Source of the DNA: Vandiemenella viatica
Taxonomy: Eukaryota; Arthropoda; Insecta; Orthoptera; Morabidae
Assembly: GCA_031002005.1 (NCBI GenBank)
Contig: CM061919.1
Coordinates: 35,925,088-35,989,087, forward strand
Reading direction: 5' to 3'
DNA: 64,000 nt
Below are positions 41,235-51,345 of this stretch, piece by piece. A program made the translations under genes and the position numbers. The notes below the pieces were generated by a model. The model was not told the origin of the DNA. It saw only the letters and a program-made list of their open reading frames with translations, and did no database searches. The stretch's first letter is position 1. Every line of letters starts with the position of its first letter.

Positions 41235-41909
41235 TGCAAGCTCACAGTCGTCTTGTCGTAGTACTTGTTGGGGCTTTAGATTAATTATCACTTATCAATT
41301 ATAAATAAAAATGTTCGGTCAGCCGTGCGGTCGCCAATCTGCTGATCTTTACTAGTTAGATAAACTAGAATTGTAGTCAGAGAAAACAAGTAAGCAAGTA
41401 CTGAGAAATACACAGCAATTCAGCTTTCACAGTTCACTCACATTTATTCCTCCGAAACTACAAATATCTAAGCAAGCCAGCAGATACTTAAAAACTAAAC
41501 TTCTTCTCCAAAGAATGCAGGTTCGAGGATAATCAAGGATTGTAACATTCAATACAAGCCCCGTAATTAATTATTACACAATCGACGTGATCCAAATCAA
41601 TAGCAGTTCCACATACACAGTTTATGGGAAACCAGTTCATTCAAAATAACCCTCATAGTCCACAAAAATACCTTCAGAATGTCCACACAATGTCTTACAA
41701 CTCTGAGCCTCGGTTAAGCGACACGCACACACACATGCTCCCGGCCGCGGCATATAAGCTCTCGCTGACCGTAGCTTACTCTAACGTCGCCGATACAAGA
41801 CTGTTTCAAAGCGCGCTAAGTAATCGCTCAACACCAAAGACATTACATTTACTTCTCAGATCACAATTCATACTAAAATTATATCCGTAATTTCAACGGT
41901 TATGTTACA
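41235..41909 (-). repeat. LTR2 5' LTR (right copy)
   Basis: 675 bp, reads as identical to 37908-38582, which argues for a very recent insertion. Confidence 0.9.
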
Positions 41910-41917
41910 GGTCTTCG

Positions 41918-42608
41918 TATAAGATTGTTGGTGGTTTAATTAATACGATAAATAATCTGTCCAACATAAAGTTTAACATTTGTTATTATTCACCAAGAAA
42001 AAACCACGTCAATGATACTGTTTACATGCATAGATACAATCCACAACACTTCTTCCACAGATAATACAGTTCACGGCATCACAAACTGAGTTGGTGAAAA
42101 ACTTTGCCGAAAAACTAACTAACTAACTTGGATGATCGCTTTATATAAACTCTATCAAAATTTCTAGAACACTACAAATGCTTCCGCCAGATATCTCTCG
42201 AACATTAACAATAATTAAACAATTGGAACATATTAAAAACAATCAGAATTAATACATAATCATTTACAATTGATACAAAATGGCCAGAAATGGAAATTAA
42301 AGATACTTAAACACAAAATTATTCAAAGAAATCATTTTAAACTGTAGCAAATTGTTCTTTAAACATTGTAACTTGCATTAATGCTTTGAATTACGAACAT
42401 TTAAGTAATTCTCTTGCACATTTCATATGTCACATGTCATATTAAATGGCCTCTAAATAATTTCCTTTCATAAAATAAAATCTATATATACTGATTTACA
42501 GTTAATTGTGAAACAAACATACCAGATTATATTTAACCAAACTCTAGCTTACTACCAATGCTTTATAAAATACAATTACATTTAATTTTAGGTTTGAGGG
42601 CTGTTACA
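41918..42608 (-). repeat. LTR1 5' LTR (right copy)
   Basis: 691 bp, diverged partner of 32381-33084. LTR2 and its GGTC duplication lie immediately inside it. Confidence 0.88.
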
Positions 42609-42612
42609 GTGT

Positions 42613-43050
42613 GTAATGAGCAAAGTAATAGAGTTTGGAAACCTATTAGAGATACACAAACCATTAATTAATTACAGGGGAATAGTCTTGGTTAAGAGGA
42701 GGAGTGGTATATAATGATATTTTCCCCTCTGGTTAAAGAGTGTACTACAGAGATAAAATAGAAATTGGTGGAGGGATATTCATATCAGAAAAAAACTACT
42801 GCTGTTTACAGGTGTGCATGGATCATAGCTATGAGCTACTAAGGACAGACCTCTGGGGCGATAAAAAAGAAAAAAAAATCTGGATGCTGACTGCTTACTA
42901 TATTGGAAGAATGAATAATGAAGACGAGGCTCTTGGGGAGAATCTAACTTCATATTCACAGTGTAGAGGTGAGAGTAGAATAGTCATGATTGCTAGGAAT
43001 TTAGTTTACCTGGTGTCAACTGGGAAGGAAAGAAGATTAATAACAAACAG
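42613..43050 (+). pseudogene. CR1-like family A copy A3, endonuclease part right of LTR1
   Basis: Matches A2 ORF2 from the 'IMNK' region to GDLNLPG (GESRIVMIARNLVYLVSTGK here), with stops and shifts. It ends where a second family A copy begins in mid ORF1 (about 43051). Confidence 0.75.
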
Positions 43051-43970
43051 AGTTGAGCTCATGCAGGTCCTAAGTCGCCATGACTGGCCACAATTGGATT
43101 ATGCTGTGAGGTGGGTAAATATGGAAACAGAAGTGCTATTTGGGAAAGGCATTAGTTCTGTCTGAGAGGTTGTGCCTGCGAATACCATTAGTAGGTGGTG
43201 TTTCACTAGGAATAGAAAGGGCAAGGAGTTACTTTCTGAGTTGTTAGATAAAGCTGTAAGGCAGCCCACTTCCAGTGATAATGGGGTCAGAACTGTGCCC
43301 TTTTTTAAGGTTAGGGGTTGCTTGTGAAGAGAAATAGATGATCAAAGCAATACTGATTGTGTATCCACAATGGGAAAAATCTCAGATGTTAAAGAAATAG
43401 ATGAAGTTGCTGAAACAATAGCTGACTGTGGTAAAACTGGGAAGGAGGAGGTAAATCTTGAAAATAAAAAGCCAGTAATAATGGTTTTACTGCTGAACTG
43501 TAGAAGTATAATGAACAAAGTAAACGAATTTGCAAACTTAATAGAGATACACAAACCACAGGTAATAACAGGGGTAGAGTCATGGTTAAAAGAAGTAGTA
43601 CCAGGCAAGCAGGTTTTTCCTGATGGATACAGAGTGTACCATAGATACAGAGGAGCAATTGTTGGAGGAGTTTTTAAAACGAAAAAATTGCTCACATGTC
43701 AAAAGAAAAAACTGGGGTTTTGGCTGCTTACTGCACAGGAAGAATGACAGATAAATATGAGGCTCTGGTGGTGAAATTAAATTCAGATTTCAGAGGTGAG
43801 AATAGAATAGTCATTATTGCTGGGGATTTAAATTTACCAGGGGTAAACTGGGTAGGACATAAGATTAATAACACAAGGGAACAGAGATTTGCAAATACCT
43901 TAATATAGGAAGGAGGATTTGACAAGTGGTAGAGCAGAATACTAGAGGACAAAATATTTTGGATATATTC

Positions 43971-44367
43971 CTAACTAGCGGAGTTCCTTGTGTTGCCCGG
44001 TATAGTTGATATAGATTTACCCGTACGCTATTATTATTCCCGCAGTGAGAAACATTTGTATAAAGTTTCATAACAGTCATGCCAACTTTTTTTGTAATTA
44101 AAGCTAACCTGGATTCATCCGCACCCTACCAAGAAACAGGAGGTTGACGTTAATTTAGTTAAGAAATTGTATTACTGCATTACTGAACAAGATTATGTTA
44201 GAAACTCATATTTGATTCAATTGTGAATTGAATGGATATACTTTTTGCTGGAAATGCCAGATACTTTAACTCCGCTGATTGAACCTTTTATACAAATATC
44301 AAAAGTGAATCCAGAATAATATTATCGTAAATAAACGATTTGATTGTGAACAGAAGACTAATGCTAA
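43971..44367. other. Unidentified sequence replacing part of A4 ORF2
   Basis: About 400 bp beginning CTAGCGGAGTTCCTTGTGTT. It takes the place of the endonuclease end and reverse transcriptase fingers. No inverted ends or coding frame recognised. Confidence 0.5.
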
Positions 44368-45128
44368 GAGTGTAAGTGGTTTTCAAGTAGGCAATATGGT
44401 TTTAGTCAAGAATATTCATGCGAATCTCAGTTGGTGGGATATATGCAAGATATTTTGGGTTAAATGTACAAGGGAGGCCAAACTGATAGTGTAGAACTAG
44501 ATCTTTCATAGATTTTTGACAGAGTGAGTCATAAAATTGTAGTTAATAATGTAAAAACTATTGGAGTGGATGAGAATGTGATTTGCTGGGTAGAAGAATT
44601 TTTAAAAGAAGAGTCAGCTTATTAGAAACAAAGGATAAAAAACTAAAGGTTGGTAATGATAATAAGGTGTTGAAAGAATTGTTTGTTGAAGACTTAAAAT
44701 GTAAATATCTTGACATTACATTTGATAACAAGCATAACTGGGTAGAACCCTTTGGACAGGTAGTAGAAAAAGGTTTCAAAATGCTGTACTTGTTTGAGAG
44801 AGTGGTTAGGGGATGTACGAGAGAAGTAAAGGACTTGAATTACAAAACTTTGGTCAGACCATTGCTTGAATGGTTAATAAGTGTTTTTATTCGTGCATAA
44901 AAAAAATTATTTGTAATTTAGTGCTTTGGTCTGTTCCGTGTTTATTTTCTGTGTTTGTTTACAAATTTGAACGCTAGGCTTAAGTTCAGATTTTTGTTAC
45001 AGAGCGTAAATATATTTAGATAAAGCTTACTTGTGAATTAATTTAGCAGTTTTTGTTTTTGTAAGCTTAAGTTAAACAAATTTTCTCTCTAGCATTGTGT
45101 ACTTTGTTGTTATTAGTGTCTTGTAATC

Positions 45129-46157
45129 ATGAGTGAAAAGTGTGGACATTGCCGTAGATTTTTGAGGGTTGGAATTTTTTGCGAAGGGTGTGAGAAATGG
45201 TTTCATTGGGGACCGATTTGTAGTGGCATCGAAGTTGGGGTAATTGAGGAGGCTCTCCCATGGTTCTGTAAAGATTGTTTCAAAAGTAGGAAGATATTGG
45301 AGCAGGAGGTAAGGATTAGTGCCCTTGAGACTGAACTGATAGACACTAGAAAGGAGTTGGATAGGCTGGGCAGGGAGGGAAACAGAGATGGTTGGGAACT
45401 GGTGACAGGGAAAAGGGCAATTAGAACAAGAAGGGCTTCTGATTCTTTTGTTGTTGGGGTGCAAAATAGGTTTGCCCTGTTGCCAGAGTTAGACAGGGAT
45501 GAGCCTTCTGTAGTTGTAGGTGTAGGTAAAAAGCAGCAGACATGTATGAAAAGCTGTGTAGTTAAGTCTGGTAGGCAGGGATTAGGGAAAAAGAAAGTCT
45601 TGCTGCTAGGTAGTAGCCATGGACAAGGTGTTGGGCCATTGATACAGGAAAAATTAGGATCAGGTTTCCAGGTCTTGAGTTTCTTCGAACCTAGTGCTAG
45701 TCTTGGTCAGGTAGCAGAAGATATAGGTTCTTTGTGTAAGGATTTCACAGATGAGGATCATGTAGTGATAGTGGGAGGAGCGGGAAATAGTTTGGGCAGG
45801 AATGATAGGTATAGTATCAGAGATGACCTGGAGAAAATAGCAGAAGCAACATGCCACACTCGGGTCAGTGTGATGTCGGTCTTGAGACCCTATGATCGGC
45901 CATAGATGAACTCTGCTGTGAGGCGAGTGAATCTGGAACTGGAACAGTATCTTATGTCTGACATTGGCTCTGGCATGGGCTTGGTACCTGTAGATGCTAT
46001 TGATAGGTGGGGTTATACTAGGTGTGGCCTACACCTCAATAGTAGAGGGAAGGGGGTTCTTTCAGATCTCATAGCAAAACAATTAATTGGGGCCACAAAT
46101 TCACATGAAAAGATTCCTGTTGTTAATGGTGTTAGGGCAGCTCCTTTTTTAGATTAG
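45129..46157 (+). pseudogene. C1 ORF1: PHD-like finger, coiled coil, SGNH esterase-like; one amber stop
   Basis: ATG 45129 (MSEKCGHCRRFLRVGIFCEG) begins a Cys/His finger (C-x2-C, C-x2-C, WFHWGPIC, WFCKDC), then a helical stretch (EVRISALETELIDTRKELDR). The SGNH-like domain has KVLLLGSSHGQG, VVIVGGAGNS and RCGLHLNSRGKG. The only break is TAG at 45903-45905; element B has Trp at this place, so one G-to-A change explains it. Ends PFLD-stop at 46157. It is the best-preserved ORF1 in the window apart from that codon. Confidence 0.88.
46145..46151 (+). promoter_or_regulatory. Putative -1 ribosomal slippery site T TTT TTA, element C1
   Basis: ORF1 codons CCT TTT TTA GAT TAG hold the heptamer in phase. 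The -1 frame (TTT TTT AGA TTA GGA) is open through the linker into LHQNIRG of the endonuclease, with no ATG before it. Confidence 0.6.
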
Positions 46158-48323
46158 GATCATGTATTAGGCAGAGAGTTTTAAAAGAAATTAGTTTAAA
46201 CAATAATGAGTTTTCAGATACCAAAAATAAAAATTGTGCTGGGATTAATTTATTACATCAGAATATCAGAGGGTTAACAAATAAAGTGGATGAATTGCTA
46301 GTCCACATAAATGAATTAAATGATATCAATAGAATTGATGTTTTATGCTTGTCTGAACACCATATAACTTCAGGAATAGGTATGTCAAATGTAACTGACT
46401 TTAATTTAGCTTCTCATTATTGTAGAACGAACTTGGAGAAAGGAGGAGTTGTCACTTATGTTACAAATGGTTATAGTTTTGAGGATATAAGTATTAGCAA
46501 ATATTTTGTTGACCAACATTTTGAAACCTGTGCTACACAGCTAAGTTTCAATAATGAAATTTTCATAATAGTAACAGTATATAGAGCACCATCAGGAAAC
46601 TTTTCTGTTTTTATGAACGAGTTTGAACTCTTATTAACATTTTTAAGCAGAAAAGAAGTCAACATAGTCGTATGTGGTGATTTTAATGTAGATTTTCTAA
46701 ATAACTTACCCTGTAAAGCCATGTTAGAATCATTAGCCAGTTCATTCAATTTAACTCAGGTAGTTAATTTTCCAACTAGAATAATGAATAATAGTCACTC
46801 AGCTATAGACAATGTTTTCCTAGATACCTCAAAATTCAGTTATACCATCAAGCCATCCATCAATGGACTTTCGGATCACGATGCCCAGTTATTAACCATC
46901 AACACTTCAATAGGAACTAGCACTAAGAGTAATGTCTTTAAACTTCAGCGTGTAATAAATGATGAGTCAGTTTCTTGTTTTAGAAAGTGCCTGGATACCA
47001 CAAACTGGGAAGAGGTTTACAGTGCTCAAGGTATGGATGAAAAATACAACATTTTTAGTAACATTGTATTAAATTTCTTTGAAAGTTGCTTCCCCTTTAA
47101 AAAGTGTCGTGCTTCTCAAAAAGAACAAAAGCCTTGGATAACTATTGGCATTAGAACATCATGCATTAATAAAAGGAAATTGTATATTGCCTCTAGGAAC
47201 AGTGAGAATGCTAATGTTAAAACACATTACAAACAATACTGCAAAATACTGAAAAAGGTTATTAAAGAATCGAAAAGTATGTACTACAAACATAAAATTC
47301 ATGATTCTGAAAATAAAATTAAGACAATATGGGACATTGTAAAAAAGGAAACAGGAAAAAGTAATCAAACAAGTAATGATATTTTTGTCAAAGAAAATTC
47401 AGTAGAATCTAATTTTTCAATTGCTGAGAATTTTAATAAACATTTTTTTATCTGTTGCTGATAAGTTGACTGCTAATAGCTCAGTGACACACAGTATGGA
47501 TTTTGTCAAAAAAGGCTTCCAAGAAAAATTTAACTCTATGTCTGTAAAATTAGCTACTCCAGAAGAAATAAGAAAAATTATCAAATCCCTTAAGAGCAAA
47601 TACTCAAGTGGTTATGATGGGATTTCCAGCAGATTAATTAAAGTACATCACACATATTAACACCTGATATAGACATAAAATTTGCAGGCCAGTCCATTCA
47701 AGAGGTAGAGAGTGTGAAATTTCTAGGTTTGTACATTAATCATAATTTAAATTGGAAAGTACATGTTTCTGACTTACTAAAGCGATTGGGAGCAGCCACG
47801 TTTGCAATTCGTACAATTTCAGCTTTAGGTGATCTCCGTATGAGGCAGCTAGTTTATTTTGCTTATTTTCCCTTCTTGTTGTCATATGGAATACAATTCT
47901 GGGGCAATTCTACCCATAGAGACAAAGTGTTCAGAGCCCAAAAGCGTGTAATAAGAATTATGTGTGGGGTTTGGAATAGAACTTCATGTAGAGAGCTGTT
48001 CAAGAAGTTAGGGATTTTAACATTAACATCTGAGTATATATACACATTAATGTCCTTTGTAGTCACAAATTATACTTTGTTTGAAACAAATAGTAAAATA
48101 CACAATTATGGCACTAGAAGTAAAAATGATCTTCACAAGACTTACAAGTCATTGTCATTTGTTCAAAAAGGGGTCCGATATTCAGGGATACGTCTTCAAT
48201 ATGCTCCCAACACATATTAAATGCCTAGTAGATGATAAGAATAAATTCAGGAAGAAATTGAAGGAATTTTTAATTGACAACTCCTTCTACTCTGTCGAAG
48301 AATTTATTTCTAAGGTATCTTAA
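46158..48323 (+). pseudogene. C1 ORF2, endonuclease present, reverse transcriptase core deleted
   Basis: Open in the -1 frame from the slippery site: LHQNIRGLTNKVDELLVHI, VLCLSEHH, YRAPSGNF, VVCGDFNVDF and SDHDAQ, running to 47461. A shift then leads to ISSRLIK at about 47645, where the frame jumps to SIQEVESVKFLGLYI. Compared with B about 900 bp is missing, including motifs A, B and FADD. The C-terminal domain (SYGIQFWGNSTHRDKVFRAQ) continues to 48323 with one shift. The copy keeps a plausible endonuclease but cannot copy RNA. Confidence 0.88.
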
Positions 48324-48369
48324 AAATAACTGCCAGTATCTTGTGTAAATATAGTTCACATAATTAATT

Positions 48370-48630
48370 TACCATGTATGCTATGACTGTACATCTCCTG
48401 GTGTATGTATTTAGTTTGTTAGGTAATTGTTTACGGTACCATATCTGTTACGACTGTACATCTTATGGTGTATGTATTATTTTGTTATGGATTTTTTTTT
48501 TTAATTTACCATATATGCTGTGACTGTACATCTTCTGATGTATGTATTATTTTGCAATGGAAGTGTTTAATGTACCATGTATACCATGACTGTAAATGTA
48601 GTGGGGTACTTATTATTTTGTTATGCAACT
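48370..48630 (+). repeat. Four ~68-bp tandem repeats in the C1 3' UTR
   Basis: Units begin near 48369, 48437, 48507 and 48572 with TACCATGTATGCTATGACTG plus TACATCTCCTGGTGTATGTA variants. Copy C2 has a single unit (about 51220-51280), so copy number varies. Confidence 0.85.
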
Positions 48631-49225
48631 GTTTATCTGTAAATTGACAACTTTCCACATCCCACAGAGTCAGTCTCTTATATTGGGATCAATGGAAAAT
48701 GAATGTATTGTATTGAATATGGTGATATAGAATGGGACCCATATTATGAGTATCAAATACAGGGGTTAGAGAGGGTTCAAAAAAGGGCTGCTTGATTTGT
48801 TTGTGGAAATTACTACAGAACACAATCAGTAATAGATATGATAAAAGAGCTGGAATGGGATTCATTGGCAGACAGGAGAAGTGTAAATAGGGCCAGGGGA
48901 ATATACGAGGCATATATTGGTTATGAGGCATGCAAAGATATTGGTGTTAGAATTAAACAAATGCATGGGAGGGAAAAGTTGACCATGATCACAAGCTGGA
49001 ACTTGATTTCAAGCACAAGGATGTAGGAATATTGTCTTTTTTTATGTAAGGGTTTCAGAGATTGGAATAAGTTACCAAAAGAAATGATGAAGAATTTACA
49101 AAAAACATTGAAAGAAATTAAATTTGAAATTTGTAGAGGGCAAATGTAGGTGGGTGCAGGATGGGTGGAAGATGGGTGTGTAGGTAAATTCTCACTGGAG
49201 AAGGCACTACATTTTTTTTTTTTTA

Positions 49226-51345
49226 AGTAAAATACACAACTATGGCTATATAAATAAAAGTTGCCTTCACAAGGATTAGAAATCATTGCTATTTGTTCAA
49301 AAAGTGGCCCTATATTCAGGTATCCATATCTCAAATTAGCTCCAACACATCTTAAGTGTCTAGCAAATGATAAGGTTAAATTCAGGAAAAGATTGAAAAA
49401 ATTTTAATTCTCAAGTCCTTGTAAGGGAACAGACCGCATTCTGGGGTAGAAGTATGATTTTAATCACCTTAAGTAACCTCCAACTTGATTTCAGTACTGT
49501 TAAAGTATTCACTAATCAAACTGTTAAACCATGTGTGAGCCTGGATAAATCAATTGTAAGAAATTACGGCCACCACTTTCCTCATTATCCATTAGGAAAG
49601 AAAATGTTACTATCCACTAATATGCACTATTCAAGTAAAAATTTTCAATATATTTTCAGTCACATCCAAAAGTCACAATTACAATTGAAGTTGGCTATCA
49701 AACAAATCATTTCCTAAATTGTAGGCTATGAAGAGGAATAAAAAAGACCGACTAACCCCTGATTATGAGTTATCAAAGCATCATAGTCACTGTTTACAAG
49801 TCACACGTTCAGAAAAATTTAACATGGCTGCCAAGACTGCGTGGTTGGTACTACTTCTGGGACAATTTTCACGGCCTACCCAGATGCCACCGGGTGGCTA
49901 CTCACAATTCTGGTAACACATCAATTGCTTCAAGACCTTTGATCCAAATGATCCGAATGATAGCGTCACTGAGCCAGCGGCCTTTTTATACCTTTAGATC
50001 CATGACACCTGTAGCATCTCGCTACTAAAAATGGTTTGGAAAAATCCTGTGAAACCCAGTGTTCAAAATTTTACAGTGTATAGTACTCAGTTAGTTGATT
50101 GGTTAAGACTGTGATGATATTTGCTCTAAACCTACTCAGTTTATTGTAAAAAATTAGAGTGTGTTTGCGGAATGATATTGACTTCATGTAAGACGAAGGT
50201 GCTTCCCCTGACAGGCTATTTGACTTAACATTTTTGGACATTTCGTATGATTTTCAAATTTCAGGTTTCAAAAGTTATGTTATCGTGTTCTATGATCCGT
50301 CCTGTTTACAGTGGTATCACTTTTATTTTTATCCGTGGTGTATTTAAAAAATTATTAATCTTGCCATAATCGAGGTGGTGTAACAAGACAATGCCATTAG
50401 GCTAATTTTTTGTTTTATTGAAATTACTATCAGAAAAAATGTTTATTTTGTAAAGTGTTCTCGTCAGAATTTTTCTCTAATTTTATTACCCATTTTAAAA
50501 GGGATTCTGTTTACTAAAGTGTTCTTAGTCGTTCACAATTTAAATCTGAAAGCTCCCACATTTTCCTTTACAGCGCAGTTATGTTAAAAACTTATTTAAT
50601 GTTGTTAAACACTATAGAATGGTGCCAAATTTTAATATGTTGTGCAGAATTTTATTTAGTTATATAAAAGTTATATGGTGACTTCGGGAACTACTGAAAA
50701 CATGTGGTGTTGAAAATACGAGCGTGTTTGTCGAAGTTTTAAAAATCATGTTTACTTTATTTATTCTACCTGAAACTATTGATTTATAGTGAATTCTACT
50801 TTCTACCAGTTTGTTATTATTATAAATGTACTTTACTGCATCTGTAGAAAAATAGGGATATGTTTACCCTTGAGGATTTCAGTGATTTAGGTGGGTTTGA
50901 AAGTTATTTTCTATTATTCACTGTCTATTTAGAGCTTATATTATATGTTGGTTTACTTTTCTGATTTTAAATCGCTCTGCTTTTGGTTATCAGCTGTAAT
51001 ATCGGCTTCTGTATAAATCCTGTCCCCCATATCCTATCATGATGGGGTGAACAATTTTACACATCTTTATGAGCTTACACCATCCCCTATTCACTGTAGC
51101 TAAGAAATATAGAATTTAAAAAATTCTAAGGTGCTTACATCCTTCTACTTCATCGAAAAATTTATTCCATAGGTATCAACAAAATAATTGCCAGTAGTTT
51201 GTGTAAATGTAGTTGACATAATTAATGTATGTATTATGGTGTGGCTATACATCTTTTAGCGTGCATTTATCTATTTGGATAAGCAGTAGTTCATGTGTAA
51301 TTGACAACTTTCCACAACCCACAGAGCCATGAAAAATGAGGAAAC
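49226..51345 (+). mobile_element. CR1-like LINE C2, 3' fragment split by a 1.7-kb insertion
   Basis: 49226-49419 and 51140-51345 together match the last ~400 bp of C1 (YGTRSK-like region, C-terminus and 3' UTR end CACAACCCACAGAG). The insertion 49420-51139 separates them. A T-run precedes it at 49210-49225. Confidence 0.8.
49420..51139. repeat. Probable solo LTR (1720 bp) inside C2
   Basis: Begins TGTAAG and ends CTTACA, flanked by TCCT (49416-49419 and 51140-51143). This is the TG...CA plus 4-bp duplication expected of an LTR. A TATA-like GGCCTTTTTATACC lies near 49980. No tRNA-binding site or coding region is seen; its small frames (49454, 49728, 49765) look random. It does not match LTR1 or LTR2. 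Confidence 0.55.

Larger units (their letters stand above)
37908..41909 (-). mobile_element. LTR retrotransposon LTR2, 4.0 kb, gag-only, apparently very young
   Basis: Two 675-bp LTRs (37908-38582 and 41235-41909) appear identical base for base by eye and are flanked by GGTC (37904-37907 and 41910-41913). The LTR reads TGTAACATAACC...GAGCTTGCA on the - strand. The primer-binding site TGGCGCC abuts the 5' LTR at 41234, and a purine stretch abuts the 3' LTR. The interior has a 119-codon frame and a 429-codon coiled-coil frame but no polymerase. It inserted 4 bases from the LTR1 5' LTR, in the primer-binding region of LTR1. Confidence 0.9.
32381..42608 (-). mobile_element. LTR retrotransposon LTR1 (gypsy-like gag, no polymerase), nested host of LTR2
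   Basis: LTRs at 32381-33084 and 41918-42608 are flanked by GTGT (32377-32380 and 42609-42612). Orientation is - strand: LTRs read TGTAACAGCC...CAATCTTATA, and a polypurine tract (GGGGAGGGGT, - strand) abuts the left LTR at 33085-33094. gag remnants lie at 35936-37027. No protease, reverse transcriptase, RNase H or integrase motif is found. Later insertions are LTR2 (37908-41909), a Tigger MITE (34750-35044), a CR1 3' fragment (33195-33358) and probably a second MITE (37250-37590). It inserted into family A sequence, which resumes at 42613. Confidence 0.85.
44872..48712 (+). mobile_element. CR1-like LINE C1, sister family of B, reverse transcriptase deleted
   Basis: Flanked by TTGAAT duplications. 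Contains a ~257-bp 5' UTR, ORF1 with one nonsense codon, a T TTT TTA junction, the ORF2 endonuclease, a deletion that removes the reverse transcriptase core near 47645-47660, the C-terminal domain, and a 3' UTR with four ~68-bp repeats. The 3' end matches that of B. Confidence 0.9.
43051..49212 (+). mobile_element. CR1-like family A copy A4, interrupted by C1
   Basis: Segments match A2 in order: ORF1 esterase part to endonuclease (43051-43970), a replaced stretch (43971-44367), reverse transcriptase motif A region (44368-44600), a ~285-bp deletion that removes motifs B and C, the C-terminal domain (44601-44871), element C1 (44872-48712), and the end of ORF2 with 3' UTR (48713-49212). All frames are broken. 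The C1 insertion is marked by TTGAAT on both sides (44866-44871, 48713-48718). Confidence 0.85.

Noticed and set aside
49728..50028. Small overlapping frames (MKRNKKDRL..., MSYQSIIV...)
   Set aside because: No family resemblance, and they lie inside a probable solo LTR; no support as genes.
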